Shown one piece after another: positions 21,786-33,300 of a DNA stretch of 64,000 bases. Both the position numbers and the translations under genes were made by a program. The notes beneath the pieces are model-generated. The model worked only from the letters and a program-made list of their open reading frames with translations. It did no database searches and was not told where the DNA came from. Location: assembly GCA_001247695.2 (NCBI GenBank), contig LGRX02033521.1:1-64000 (forward strand). Reading direction: 5' to 3'. Source of the DNA: Cymbomonas tetramitiformis (Eukaryota; Chlorophyta; Pyramimonadophyceae; Pyramimonadales; Pyramimonadaceae). The stretch's first letter is position 1. Each line of letters starts with the position of its first letter.

Positions 21786-21889
21786 GGTTATCGGTCCCAC
21801 TTCACGTGAGTGGTGATTCCGGTTGATTCAACTCGCTTCGGTTATTCCGATTCTAACTCCGTCTAACTCCGTCAGTTTTTACCGTCAAC

Positions 21890-22165
21890 ATCGCAGCATA
21901 ATTAATCTGCGAACCGTACAAGCGGCAATTTTTTCCGTCTCCGTTCCCTTTGCCGCTTCCGTCAACCGTGGTTCACCTACCGACTGTGATTGGTATCCAC
22001 GCACCGTTTCCGTCAGCTGTTGACATCGCAGCTATCGCAGCTTGATCTGCACCGTACAAAGCGGCAAGTCCCTTTCCGTCTCCGTTCTTTTTGCCGCTTC
22101 CGTCTTTCGTGGCTTGCCTACCGACTGTGACTGGTATCCCGCGCACCGTCTCCGTCAGCTTTCGT
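21890..22165 (+). repeat. 135 bp direct duplication in the leader of element E
   Basis: Two diverged copies (about 21,890-22,024 and 22,026-22,160) share CATCGCAGC, ACCGTACAA, GCGGCAA, TTTCCGTCTCCGTTC, TTGCCGCTTCCGTC and CTACCGACTGTGA in the same order. Frequent CCGTC/TCCGT words give the leader a simple-sequence character. Confidence 0.6.
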
Positions 22166-22319
22166 GCATTTTGGTGCACTCCGTCATTTTTTTATAAGAA
22201 TCCTTCTACACTCTGGCCAGCAGCGCCTCTGCTGCCGGGGGACCGCTTTACCGTACGGCATTTTTGACGTCACCACCGTTTTCCTCGTCAAAAACTGCCC
22301 CAATTTGACCTTTAGATCG

Positions 22320-22511
22320 TGCTGGAGTCAGTGCACCGTAGGTCATAACTTGCATGACTCCGTTCGACTGTACCAGTACTCGTGCAGTACTTGGTGACAG
22401 ATACCTAGGTCACATATGCATTATATATTCGTTTATCTTTATAATCAGTTTACACTTGTATGAAAACTATTCAGTGATCACCCGATATAATACGGTATAT
22501 TATATCTCACA
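22320..22511 (+). repeat. 5' LTR of element B
   Basis: 192 bp; the partner is 26,089-26,280. The two copies differ at only a few positions, so the insertion is relatively recent. Confidence 0.9.
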
Positions 22512-22882
22512 GGTTATGGGGTATTACCCCGCTTTTATCACTGCTGACTTTGCCATGATTGGCTAAGCTTTTCCGCTTGGCGGGGCGTTGGGGCCTCGCG
22601 AGGTGTTGAATTGGCCACTTTAGGGCGTGCGGTTTGCGCTAATTTGCGATGAGATTTCGGATTGGGACTTTCGGCAACTTCTTCGAGTGTCCGCGTTGGA
22701 TTTTGTTTTAGACTTGGCTTGATCACCCCTGTCGACATCTCCTTGGCCGTCGCGTGTTCGACTTCGTTGATTTCGTTCGACCCCATCTTCACCTTACTCC
22801 GCAACTGCATTACCGTCGTCCGCCACCTTACAATTTGCACCTCGCCTTTTCCCCAACCCCCCTCCTATAGGAATTTATTCTG

Positions 22883-25337
22883 ATGACTTCATCCTCTGTT
22901 GGTACACCGGCCATGGGCGCTAGAATGCGCCTGGATTCAATTTTCGCTAGGAACGTGGGTGCTCGCTATAAGAGCACCCCGCAGTCAGCGAATGTCGCGC
23001 TCGCTGCTGCTGACAGGACACGCGGCAATGCCGTGTTACAATCATCCTGGGACACTGACGTTGTTAAGCGTGTTGCAAAAGACACCTTAGGTACTAAGGC
23101 GTCTTCATTTTCCGGAAGTGAACCTCATCGTCAGCTTCTTTGGGACTCCTTGGTGACTGCCTTGGAGGCATCTTTTGTCAACAAGGACACCGCCAACGAG
23201 GACATCTTTGACCTCGTGGACGTCACCAAAGAGGTTCACCCGATCTTCAACGACATTTTACTTCGTGCGTTGGTCTCTTTGACAACACCCCACTCTCCAA
23301 CTCGAAGGTGGGTTGACGCTTCGGCTCGGGTTTCTCCGCGCGACGGTAAGCGTGCCCTCCTTGAGATCACCAAGCGGCTGCTGCCGCCTGGGCATCGGCC
23401 GCTCCGCCATCACGAGGAGCTCTTGAGCATTTCTTTTGGGTCCTGTGTTGATCCAGAGCCCTTGGTGGCCCAATTTGATGAGTGCCTAAAGGCGATTGCG
23501 GCTAGCGGAGCCGGTGCTCTGGACGACGAGGCTGCCAAGAGGCAGCTTCTAGCGGCACTGGACACCGAATTTTACAAGGAGGTGATCACCCCGCTTCGCC
23601 TTGACACTGAATTGGCGAAGGTGAGCATCGAGGAGGTTTACACTCACATCCTGGAAGTGTGGTGGTGTGCGAACCCTAATGGCCCTCCCACCCGCCCCAA
23701 GGCAGCCGCGCCTATCCCGACGCACACGCCTCTCGGATTGGCTTACGCACGTGGGGAGCCGAGTGACGTCTCGGGCTTCCTCGAGGAGTTCGCTCGTATC
23801 ATTGGTGAGGCCTCTGCCCTGCTTGCCTCCCTCCGTCATGACGAGCGCGAGGTTGCACGAGACACGCCGCCACCACGGAATGATTCTCCCCGTCGGCATG
23901 GGAACGGTGGTGTGAGGTTTCCACCGTCCAAGTGGCGTGATGAGCGAAACCGTCGTACAGTTATCACTCACCAATAAGAAATAATAGCAATAAGAAACCA
24001 GCCTGTTTTTTTTTTTCACAACTTGACGAAATTTGCTGGCTAGCTTTAATTTCTTAAGAAATTTGCCAAAATAAGAAATCAAGGGGCTGGCTGGCTTGAA
24101 TCATAGTGAAAAATGGTTAAGAAATTTTGGCTGGATTATTTGGTGGGTTTACTTGATTTAACAAGGATTTTGATGCTTATACACAATTTATCTCAATAAA
24201 AATATCATACAGACTGTTGAAGTTTTTCGAACGGAGGTGCAAACGTTGGCTGGTCGGCGAAAAGTGACTTATCAACTATCACATGTCTGCTCACGGCTTT
24301 CAGGATCCATACTAAAATTTTACCACTGTGGCCGTCGCTGAGTGCCAATTTCATGATAGCTGGCTGCCGCTCCTCCTTAAGCAATAAGAATAAGAAATTG
24401 GCTGGCTGAGCTACGAAATCGGGATTTCTTATTCTTAGCAATTTCATAGGTCGCTGGCGCTGGCGGGGGGGTCACAACTTGACGAAATTCGCTGGCTGAC
24501 CCCATATTTAGGACTTTCTTATTGGTGAGTGATTACTGTACGGACGGTAAATTTCACGGTCGTGACCGTCGCGTGGGATGGGGGCACCGCTTCGCGGCAT
24601 CCCCGCTCCCGAAAGGCGGGAATTGGCCTCAGGGTACTAGGGCGCAAGGTGCTAGGAGCATCTCGTTTCACTCCGCGTCCTCGGCCTTCGTACAGGAGTG
24701 CCCACTCTGCCCTGGACACTTTCACGACACTGCACGTTGCCCTGAGGTGTGTGGTTCGTGCGATGTTGAGCTACGTGATGCCGCCATGGACTTGGACGAG
24801 GTGGTTTCGGCCTTCCAAACCGCCTTCGACAACGAGAACGACGAAGAATTCGCTGACCTATGCCACGAGCACGACCAGCCACTGGTGCGTACCGACCCTG
24901 AGCCCTTCACCTACCCGGTGCGGCACGACGTGGGATTACGTGCCCACTATGCGGGCTTGGGTCATGGTGCTTCGGAAGCCGGCATGGAGGGTGTGCTTTC
25001 AGGTGCACGCGGCGTCCTTGAGTCCCTGCGGTCTGCGGCTACGGCTGCACAGGTCGGTGGTGCCGCCGCCGGCGATAAGCAACAGCCTCTGCACATCGGC
25101 ACTTTGTCTGTACCGCAGGTGGTGTGCGATGCGCCACCACCTGCCAATCACGAGATCGACACTAGGCTATACCCTGTTTCGGCATCGGACCCTGCTTCTT
25201 TCGGATCCCCTTTCGAAGAACCGCTCCATGTCACTTTTATGGACCAGGTAATGCCTTCATGCCCTGACACCTCTCTTAAATTGTGCTCGATTGACTCGGT
25301 TCACGAGTCGATTCCGACCCGGGAGAGCTTTCCGTGA
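22883..25337 (+). pseudogene. gag of element B, disrupted by a MITE
   Basis: The first part (22,883-23,957) encodes a helical gag core (SSFSGSEPHRQLLWDSLV, GKRALLEITKRLLPPG, LLAALDTEFYKEVITPL). The frame is cut by a MITE at 23,958-24,538 and continues from 24,539 in the same frame when one TA is counted, with an Arg-rich stretch. A perfect retroviral-type zinc knuckle C-X2-C-X4-H-X4-C (CPLCPGHFHDTARC, about 24,700-24,740) follows, then an acidic region and the stop at 25,337. Length and order match gag of Ty1/copia-type elements. Nothing downstream resembles pol. The same domain order is seen in gag of element C. Confidence 0.75.
23958..24538. mobile_element. Tc1/mariner-like MITE (TA duplication) inside gag of element B
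   Basis: This 581 bp insertion has terminal inverted repeats of about 24 bp (left CAGTTATCACTCACCAATAA; the right end is its reverse complement with one mismatch) and is flanked by TA (23,956-23,957 and 24,539-24,540). The start CAGT after TA is typical of Tc1/mariner ends. It has no transposase frame. A CACAACTTGACGAAATT...GCTGGCT unit occurs near each end as a direct repeat (about 24,017 and 24,472). Removing it with one TA restores the gag frame. Confidence 0.85.
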
Positions 25338-26088
25338 TCGACGATGTCGACGACTCCGACGGTTTTTCCTATTCCGGAGACGAGATTCCCTCGGCCCCAC
25401 CGGCTACACGGTCACGTGTCGGTGTGGCAACATTGCCGAGGGTCTTCTCTTTTGCATCTCTAGCCCTGCCCGCACTCATGTGTCTTGCATGTGTGTCAGC
25501 GGTTCAGGGTTCGGTGGTGCTCGATCGAGACCCTGAGTTCACCGCAGCAGTACATCCCAATAGGGTGACTGCCAACAGTCTGTCTGCCTTGCCGTACTGT
25601 TTTACTTTCGGCATTCCTTTTCCTCCCGTGGTTTCGGCAGGTTTAAGTTCAGATTTTCGATTTTCGGGATTCCTAATTTTGCTCTACGAGTCTTCTCCTG
25701 CCTCTGGCTGCTGGTCTTGGCTTCTGGATTATGATTCTGGCTTCTGGTTCTGGACACTGGTCTCTGGACTCTGGTTCTGGATTATGACTTCTGGACTCTG
25801 GTTCTGGTTGAACATCTTTGACACTGACAACTTCTTCAACTCTGGTGAACTCTGCGGCTTTGTGGACCACTTTGAAAGTGGCTGAGTGCCTTTGAGATTG
25901 AGCTGTAGGAACTTAGCTTGTGAGCAGTATCCTAGCAGCAGTTTTAGAAAGGGACCGCCCTGGCTAAAGCACAGGCCTCCCTCTAGCAGTTTCCAGCTAC
26001 AAGATGTTTGTTGTTTCGGAACTTTGGACTTTATCTGTGAGCCGCTCTCTGCCACCTGAACAGCACTCCGTACAGTTACAGGGTGGTG
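25338..26088 (+). other. 3' noncoding part of element B
   Basis: Sequence between gag and the 3' LTR. About 25,700-25,810 is a simple-sequence tract of TTCTGG/CTCTGG/GACTCTGG words. An open frame from 25,334 reads through part of it but is low-complexity and not supported as a gene. Confidence 0.5.
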
Positions 26089-26280
26089 TGCTGGAGTCAG
26101 TGCACCGTAGGTCATAACTTGCATGACTCCGTTCGACTGTACCAGTACTCGTACAGTACAAGGTGACAGATACCTAGGTCACAGATGCATTATATATTCG
26201 TTTATCTTTATAATCAGTTTACACTTGTATGAAAACTATTCAGTGATCACCCGATATAATACGGTATATTATATCTCACA
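26089..26280 (+). repeat. 3' LTR of element B
   Basis: Matches 22,320-22,511; followed directly by GATCG. Confidence 0.9.
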
Positions 26281-27056
26281 GATCGTTCCATTCGCTTGAT
26301 TTTTCGAGAAGATACCTTTTCGCTTGGGAACCCTATCTTCGGGTTCGCAGAATTCTGCAGACAGCTGGCTGGAACTGTCATGTCCACAAAACGTCGGCGT
26401 GCGCGTATGGCCGCTGTTCGTTCAGCGTTGCTCTCTCTCCGAGTGCATCGACATCCTTTTACCGCTGGTTATGTTCTGGTGGTGCCTGGTGGTGCTTGCG
26501 CACCAGGCACCAATCACAACGACAACATCCTGGACGACAACGACGAGACCAATGACTTCCACGACTTCGTCTTGCCACTTCCCTCACCTTCGCCTTATGC
26601 CCCCAGTGGTCGCCATCTGGTGGTGTCTGGTGGTGCTATCACGACCGCTTCCCCCCTCTCCATCATCCCTTTCGAGTTCCTCCCCATGACCTCGATCACG
26701 TTCCCTCACCGCATTTTCCACCTTCCACCTCCCTATCCCCTCTTCAGCGACGCATTCGCTCTGGTGGTGCCAGGCCGCTTTTGGCTTTGGCACCGCGTGG
26801 GCATTGGCTGATTCGTCGTTTTCGTGGCGCTCGAGGACTTCTGCAATCGAGAACTCCGCCGCCGCCATTCCGCAATCACGTCGCGGCTTGTAGATGCTTG
26901 CCCTATGTACTAGGAATTTAGGCAACGCCCCATGCACGGATGTGCTTCTAGTTGGGTTGAGAAAGGCCCCTTAGGCCTAAACATTCTAGTAACTTGGGTT
27001 AGGATTTAGGGTTTGCCTGCTTCGGGATGACCACTCATACCTTCGGGGTGAGGTGG

Positions 27057-27306
27057 TGTCACGGGGAAGCCGATTTCCCCCCCACTGTATGGGGGCCTGC
27101 TTCTCCTAGTATCACCCCTTGCTGCGTGTGTCACTGGTCGTGTGTCACCGTATGACACTCACCTGCTAGAAAGCTCACTCCCGTAATCCTTCTATCAGTT
27201 TTGTTATCACCGGTTTCCCCAGCATTGCTTTCTGAGTCCCTGTTGCAGTGAAACTGTTATATATCTTCACAAATATATATACCCATTTCGTTCACCTGTT
27301 CTATCA
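27057..27306 (+). repeat. 3' LTR of element E
   Basis: Matches 21,540-21,785; preceded by GGGGTGAGGTGG and directly abutting an (AAT)n run that is the 3' tail of the neighbouring minus-strand LINE. Confidence 0.8.
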
Positions 27307-30300
27307 AATAATAATAATAATAAAACATTTACGTCGATGAGTAAGGCAACGCCTTCGGAACGATCTACTCGAGTCTGTTCCCCTCATACATGACAGTCTG
27401 CTAAGGCAGGAAGCATTCCACAAAGCGTGGAAGCAAGGGTGGCAAAGCACTAATGAAAGCGTGTCTGCCACCAGCGTCGGAAAAAACATCAGCAGGCCGT
27501 GGAGCTGATGCACGATGGAGATGGAGGCGGTGTGGGCGGTGGTGATGATGAAGTGAGAAAAGCCCAGGGGTGCTCCGGCCCCTGGGCCGGTGGTGCCCCC
27601 TTAGGGCCGGGGCCCTAAGGGGCCCCAACCCCGTGGGGGCTGGGGGGAGGGTGGGGGTTCACATAGCTGCCTAGCATTTCCCCTGCTGCCTTTACCACAT
27701 CGGTTACTTTCCTATTTTCCGTGCAAAGTTCCTGAATGTTGGGTGCCTCTTCTACAATGCCACTCTCAGGTAGGGCTCCCGTTTCATGTAATATGCATCT
27801 TTCCCTTGCATGACGCCTACACATTCTGGACAGTTTTTTCAAGAGTGTCTTCACCCCACGGTGTGGAACCCCGATCCCTTTGAGCACCTTGCCAAAGCCT
27901 TCTGGTAAGTACCCCATGAGAGCAAGTTCCTCCGGCCACTCCACCGCATTAAGGAAGGGGGTTCCTCCTGCGTTCCTGTGCCCGCCATCCAAGTGTGCTC
28001 CAGGGTACTGGTTTCGTTGTTCCACATTATTCCTGCCCCCCACCCACGGACACAATCGGGGCGGCAACAGACAATCTTTCTCACTAAGGGCTTGCTCAAT
28101 CATATCCGGGTGCAGGCCCGTTTCTTTGAGCAATTTGGGGGTGATCTTTTTATGCGGGACTACATTTATGAACCATTGAAGCAACTTGTATTGCATTTTC
28201 TCATTATCAAGTTTCTTACTAACAGGACACCCCATGCTCTCACTATCAATGGATAATATGACCACATCTGAGTACTTATCTTTGTAACATCCCTCCCCTG
28301 GCATTGTGTAGGGCCCTTTACCCGACCAATAATCATGTGGAATGAAAGGTATGGTCCCCCTTGGGTACTTGAAAATTAGCTTAAAACCCTTACCTGTCCA
28401 CTTTTTGAGGTTCTTTGGCGACAATGGCAGGATCCAAATTCCCTCAAATCCCTCCGAAGTCCTGGCCGCCTCTAGGCCACGGGACAACGTTTGCATAACA
28501 GCAGATGCTTCCCTGAGAACCCCCCCATCAAAGGGTGGGTTCCCATATACCTTTTTCCCTTTTCCCGTTACACTGTTGACATATGCATCTCTTGCAAGTC
28601 CATCCCACCCTATCTTCCCCTTGTGGCAAAAGGGTCTCAACGCCTCCTTCATAGCCGCCGTGGGAATGCACCTCCTTGACTTGATTCCTGGGTGGGAGTT
28701 TACAGGGTTACAGAAAAGCTCACATCCGTCCTTTCCTAGGCCTCTCTCATCTATGATGATATCTAATAGGTCTCTTCTTATCGCATAACAATTCTTCGGG
28801 TCACCCGACTCAGTATTACATGCTATAAGTGCCGAGTGAATATCATTGGCCCGTTGTGTGTAATTGCTGATCGATGTCTGAGGTGTATCAGTTGTCAGCC
28901 TATGCCACTCAACTAACTTCCAGAATTCTTTCTTTTTGATGTACTGAAGGTCTTGGAAGTTGTGACTGCCATCACTGTTCGTGTCTATGGGCGCAGCAGC
29001 TACTGCTACAGTGCCTTTCCTAGTATTTGACAACCTGTACATGCTAGCCTCTGGTAGAGCAGCAAGTGGTCTAAAGGCTGTTAAGTCATTGTCTATTTCT
29101 GCTAAGGGGAAGATTTCGGAGGGGCTGATGATGCCTCCCCTTGTGTTACTGCCTTCTATTATCAGTCTCGGGTCTCCCGCTGTGGCTTTTCTGATGGTTT
29201 CTTTCATTTCCTCCTGCTGGTTTTCCCTTAACTGGTGTAGTTTATTTCCTTCTCCTGGGCAGTTCAGTTGGATGTGTGTGTAGGTGCATTGTGTTGTTGT
29301 GCCACACGTCCGGCAGGTCGGGCTTTCACCAATTCCCATCCTATGTGCTCTATGTGGGGATGCCTGTAGGCCTGTGAGTTCCCTGCACCTATAAGCTGTG
29401 AAGTACTTGGATGCAATCTTTGATACATCCTTGATTGGTTTCACATGATTCTCCTCCAATAGCCTGAGTGCCCTGCCTTGTCCGTGCATGTCTTTCCACT
29501 TTTTGTGGTGGCTCAATCTTTGGAGTCTCCTAATGTGGTTCCTGATGCCTCCCGTTATGGATTGTTCATGAAAGAGGAGAGAAAAATCTAAGTCCCCATC
29601 TTCGTCGAACCTGAGCTGTCTCCCGCTGTACCTGAATGCCGCTCTTTTGGCCGTCCTATCTACTTTGTCATGAAGCCTATCGTTATTGTGCCCTCTGATC
29701 CATTTGATCAAGAGTTTCGCCTGTCCCATTGTGTTGTAAAATCCTAATTCCTCCAGAATCATTCTAATGGCTACCAGGTCCCTTCTGTTTGGCTCTTGCA
29801 TAAGGTCCCTAACATTTAGGGTTCCAGGGTCACGGTTTACATCATTGATAGTTGCCATGGAGTCAATCACATGGGTAAGGGGAACCATGGTGTTTAGAAT
29901 TTCATGCTTCCGATCTTGGAGTAACTTTCTGAGGCCTAAAATTTCTGCAGTAGTAGAGCTAGGTTTATGGATGTTATCTATGATTCCTGCTGTGGGTGAA
30001 GTGATAGGCGATTCCCTTGGAATGTTATGTTTACTCATGACCGGTGTAGGGTCTCCCTCCTCAAATCTCATGTATGCTGCTCCGCAACTTGCAAAAGATG
30101 AACTTTTGTAGAGTGATCCGTCACTTGCAAAGTCAAAGCTAACCCTATTATCTGCTTCGTCATGTGCGCCCTGTTCTTCATCCTCTGATGCACTCGGGCA
30201 GCTGAACTCACTGTTATCCGCTGCGCATGAGTTGTTGCATCTTGCTCTGAAAAGGTCATTGAGTCTATCTCCAACATATGTTAAGTATGTCTCGGCTTCC

Positions 30301-33300
30301 GGTCCTTCTCTCATGTTGATCCTAGCTGTGCTATTGGCATGCATTCTCAAAAAGTTTTGGTTCACCGGCATTAGGGTTGTACCGTCCTGCAATATGTGAT
30401 ATTCATTAACTGATAAGGTCTTCAGTCCTGTTTTGTCTGGCATGTATGTCCCTTCTTGATTCTTGGTGTACATCTTCAGTTGTAAAGTGCCTAAGCCGGT
30501 GTCATGTCTCTGAACTGTGACTAGCTTCATCCCTTCCTGGCCCATTCCTGTCCCTTTCCAGCACATCATGCCCTCCTCCGGGGCTTGCGGTGTGTCTCTG
30601 TATTTGGTTTTAACCTTCCGCAGTTCTGCCCCTGACGAGTCACATATAACCTCTGTCTGGAGGGCTGAAAACCAAGATGGAGGTTCTGTTCCTTGTAGGC
30701 TATGCTTTGCCCTTAATTCTTCCCAGCTAAGCATAAGCCCTCCACAAGACTGAAGAAAGGAACCCATGTATCTAAGATTCCGAGTTGCAACTAGCATACT
30801 TATCTTCTCATACACAGGCTTCGGGAGTGACGAGTAAAGAAAGGTCTGTAGTTCCTCGTAGTCCTGTAGGGTTGAATGCTTTGTGTCTACAGAGTATCCA
30901 TATTTTGACAATATGTAGCTCACCCGTTTGAACCAGTTCCAGCCTTTATCCGTGGCTTTTTTGAAAGTGAGGTGGTGGGATAAAGGAGAGCCCTGAATTT
31001 TTAGTTCCCTCGCTTCTCTTTCCATAACATAACTTGCCATTCTGCTCCATGTGCTGCTGTTGTCTCTGTACAAGTGTGCATTCGGTGTGCCGTGTGTTCC
31101 TTGTATGATCTGGTCACTCCAATATTCGTATTCTGTTGTATTGCATAGTGTGATTAAGGTTTCCGAGATGCATGTAGCATGGGCAATGTCTGTTACATTG
31201 TCAATCCCCAGTCCTCCTAGTGCGGCCGGTGTCCAGACTAATTGATGGTTTGTGTCTATGGGACAATTTAAGTATCTCAAGACAAAGTTTGCTATTGTGC
31301 CATCAATTTCTTTTGCTACATTGTTTGTTTCCGTGCTAATGGTCGATGTAACTTTCAAGGGATATGCCATTCTTGGTACAACAACCGCATTGATTATGTA
31401 ACGAAGTTGGTTCAAGTTTAAGGTTTGTGTTTGAACTGACAGCAGGCTTTGGGTGAGCTTATCCATGAGTATCTGTTTTTGGTGTTCCCATCCGCCATCC
31501 AGCGCAAACCAAACCCCTAAGTATCGGTTTGCCTCAGTTCTGTTGCTATATTCAAGATAGGCAGGGATCTTGGGCTGAAGCCATTCGGACCATGTGTTGG
31601 GCCCTTCCTCTCCGTCTTCAATTTTCAGCATACCTCCGGACATGAGTTTCTTTTCCAGCTCAATATGCCCTTCACATGCTTTGCCCCTCTGTCTTGCAGG
31701 TTTCCTGTGGGAGTACTTAGATTTTTTGGCATTAATGGGAATCCCTATGAACCTCATGAACTCATTGATCACCCCGAGCATGTCCTGTACTTCCTCTTTT
31801 GATTTCCCTATCAGGATGATGTCATCACAGAAGAATCTGGCAAAGATGTTAGGCGGTGAATTCATGTTCAACCATTTTCTGTTCTTCTGGGGTGAAGTAG
31901 CTCCCGGGTTTCTGGTAGCATCTCTCGGTTTCTCCAGGGCATACCCGTAGATCTGTTTCATGGGGTTCTTCCCGTTGGCCCTTTCTGCCAGCCAGATGGC
32001 CAATATGTCCATAATTGCCACAAACCTGAGGGGACTTAGGACTTCTCCTTGGGGCACCCCGCATTCAAGCATCCATTCATCTGTCATGCCTTCAAATGTG
32101 AGGACTGATCGGGATGCTTCGGATGTGATGTCCGAGATGATTGTAATGATGTTTTCGGGCAATCCTATTTTCTCCAATGCTAGTTTGCTCATCCAAAATT
32201 CTGCTCGGTCAAAAGCTTGTTTAAGGTCCAGGTAGACAACATGCAGTTCTTTGTCGAATCTGTTAGCATCGGAAATAACTTCATTTAGGACTTGCAACGA
32301 ATCCTCAATGTTTTTATTGGGTAAGAAGGCATCTTGGATTGGGAAAAAGACCGGATGTTTGGATAAAGCCTTCTTTATTCTATTTGCAATGATGGAATTG
32401 AACAACTTCATGCCTGTTTCCAGCATGGTGAGTGGTCTGGAATTATCTGAGGTGCACGGTTTGCTTGGATCTTTGGGGATCGGTTGAATGAAGCCCGCTT
32501 TTGCTAATCTTGGAAAAGAGCCTGTCCTCAAAATGTTGTTAAACATTTCAAGTATTAATTCCTGGAGGTTTTGGGGTCCCTGTATCCATTGTGCATAATG
32601 CATTCCCGATGGGCCTGGGGCTGTGGATACTCCACATGATCCATAGACTGCCTCCAACTCCTTCATGAGTATAGGTTCTGCTAGCTGCTCGGTGACATGC
32701 TGAGGTAGTTTGGGGCTGTTCTCTAAGATCGATCTCAACCATGGGGGTAGGTGCTTAGGTGCTTCGGGTCTTGTGGAGAAGAGTTTATTTTCTTTGTATT
32801 CTTTTAAAACGGCTTGCTTCCTTTCATTTGCTGTTAGCGATACCTCACCTTTGTCGTCATATTCTGGGGCTGCACCCTTTTCCGTCCCTTTTTTGTTTCC
32901 TAAAGCTCTGTCCAAGAAGGCTGAAACTTTCTTTGCAAACATATGTTGCATCTCTTCCTTCTCACGGAGCTTCCAGTATCTTATGTCCTTGATTCTGCTC
33001 TCTTGGAATGCTTTTGTAACTGTTGGCAGGCTCGCCTCAAGTCTGATACTCCATGCCTCAGCCGTTTCTTGTGGCTTCCTACAAAGACTGTCACAAGGTA
33101 TGGTACTGACGAGGCATTCTGTTGCTTCCAAGTCCTTCTCCTTTTCTATCTCTCCCAGCATTCGGTGTGCTTTCCTCAATGACTGAAGCCATTTGTATAG
33201 ATAGTTTGATGTGGCTGATGGGACCGGCCTTTTGTGCATCTTTTTCCCCCTCGTTCCAAATGCGGCACACGCCGCTTTGTTTGCTGATTCATGGATGAAG

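Larger units (their letters stand above)
22320..26280 (+). mobile_element. LTR retrotransposon B (gag-only), inserted in element E
   Basis: Two 192 bp LTRs (22,320-22,511 and 26,089-26,280) begin TGCTGGAGTCAG and end ATATCTCACA. The 5 bp duplication GATCG flanks the element exactly (22,315-22,319 and 26,281-26,285). The primer site starts GGTTATGGGG; the purine tract GGGTGGTG precedes the 3' LTR. The internal region carries gag (22,883-25,337, interrupted by a MITE) but no protease, integrase or reverse transcriptase. It lies wholly inside element E and is therefore younger than E. Confidence 0.9.
21540..27306 (+). mobile_element. LTR retrotransposon E, carrying element B
   Basis: Direct repeats of 246-250 bp (21,540-21,785 and 27,057-27,306) start TGATCACGGGG or TGTCACGGGG and end TTCTATCA. 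The 5' copy is followed by GGTTATCGGTCCC (half-tRNA-Met type primer site). The 3' copy is preceded by the purine-rich GGGGTGAGGTGG. Element B occupies 22,320-26,280, leaving about 1.8 kb of E. That remainder has no recognisable gag or pol; a 171-codon frame at 26,296-26,811 (starting after the B junction) is unconvincing. Flanking bases AAAAA and AATAA are only a weak candidate duplication. Confidence 0.75.

Noticed and set aside
26296..26811. 171-codon frame at the 3' end of element E
   Set aside because: Begins right after the element B junction, is low-complexity, and resembles no gag or pol; not annotated separately.
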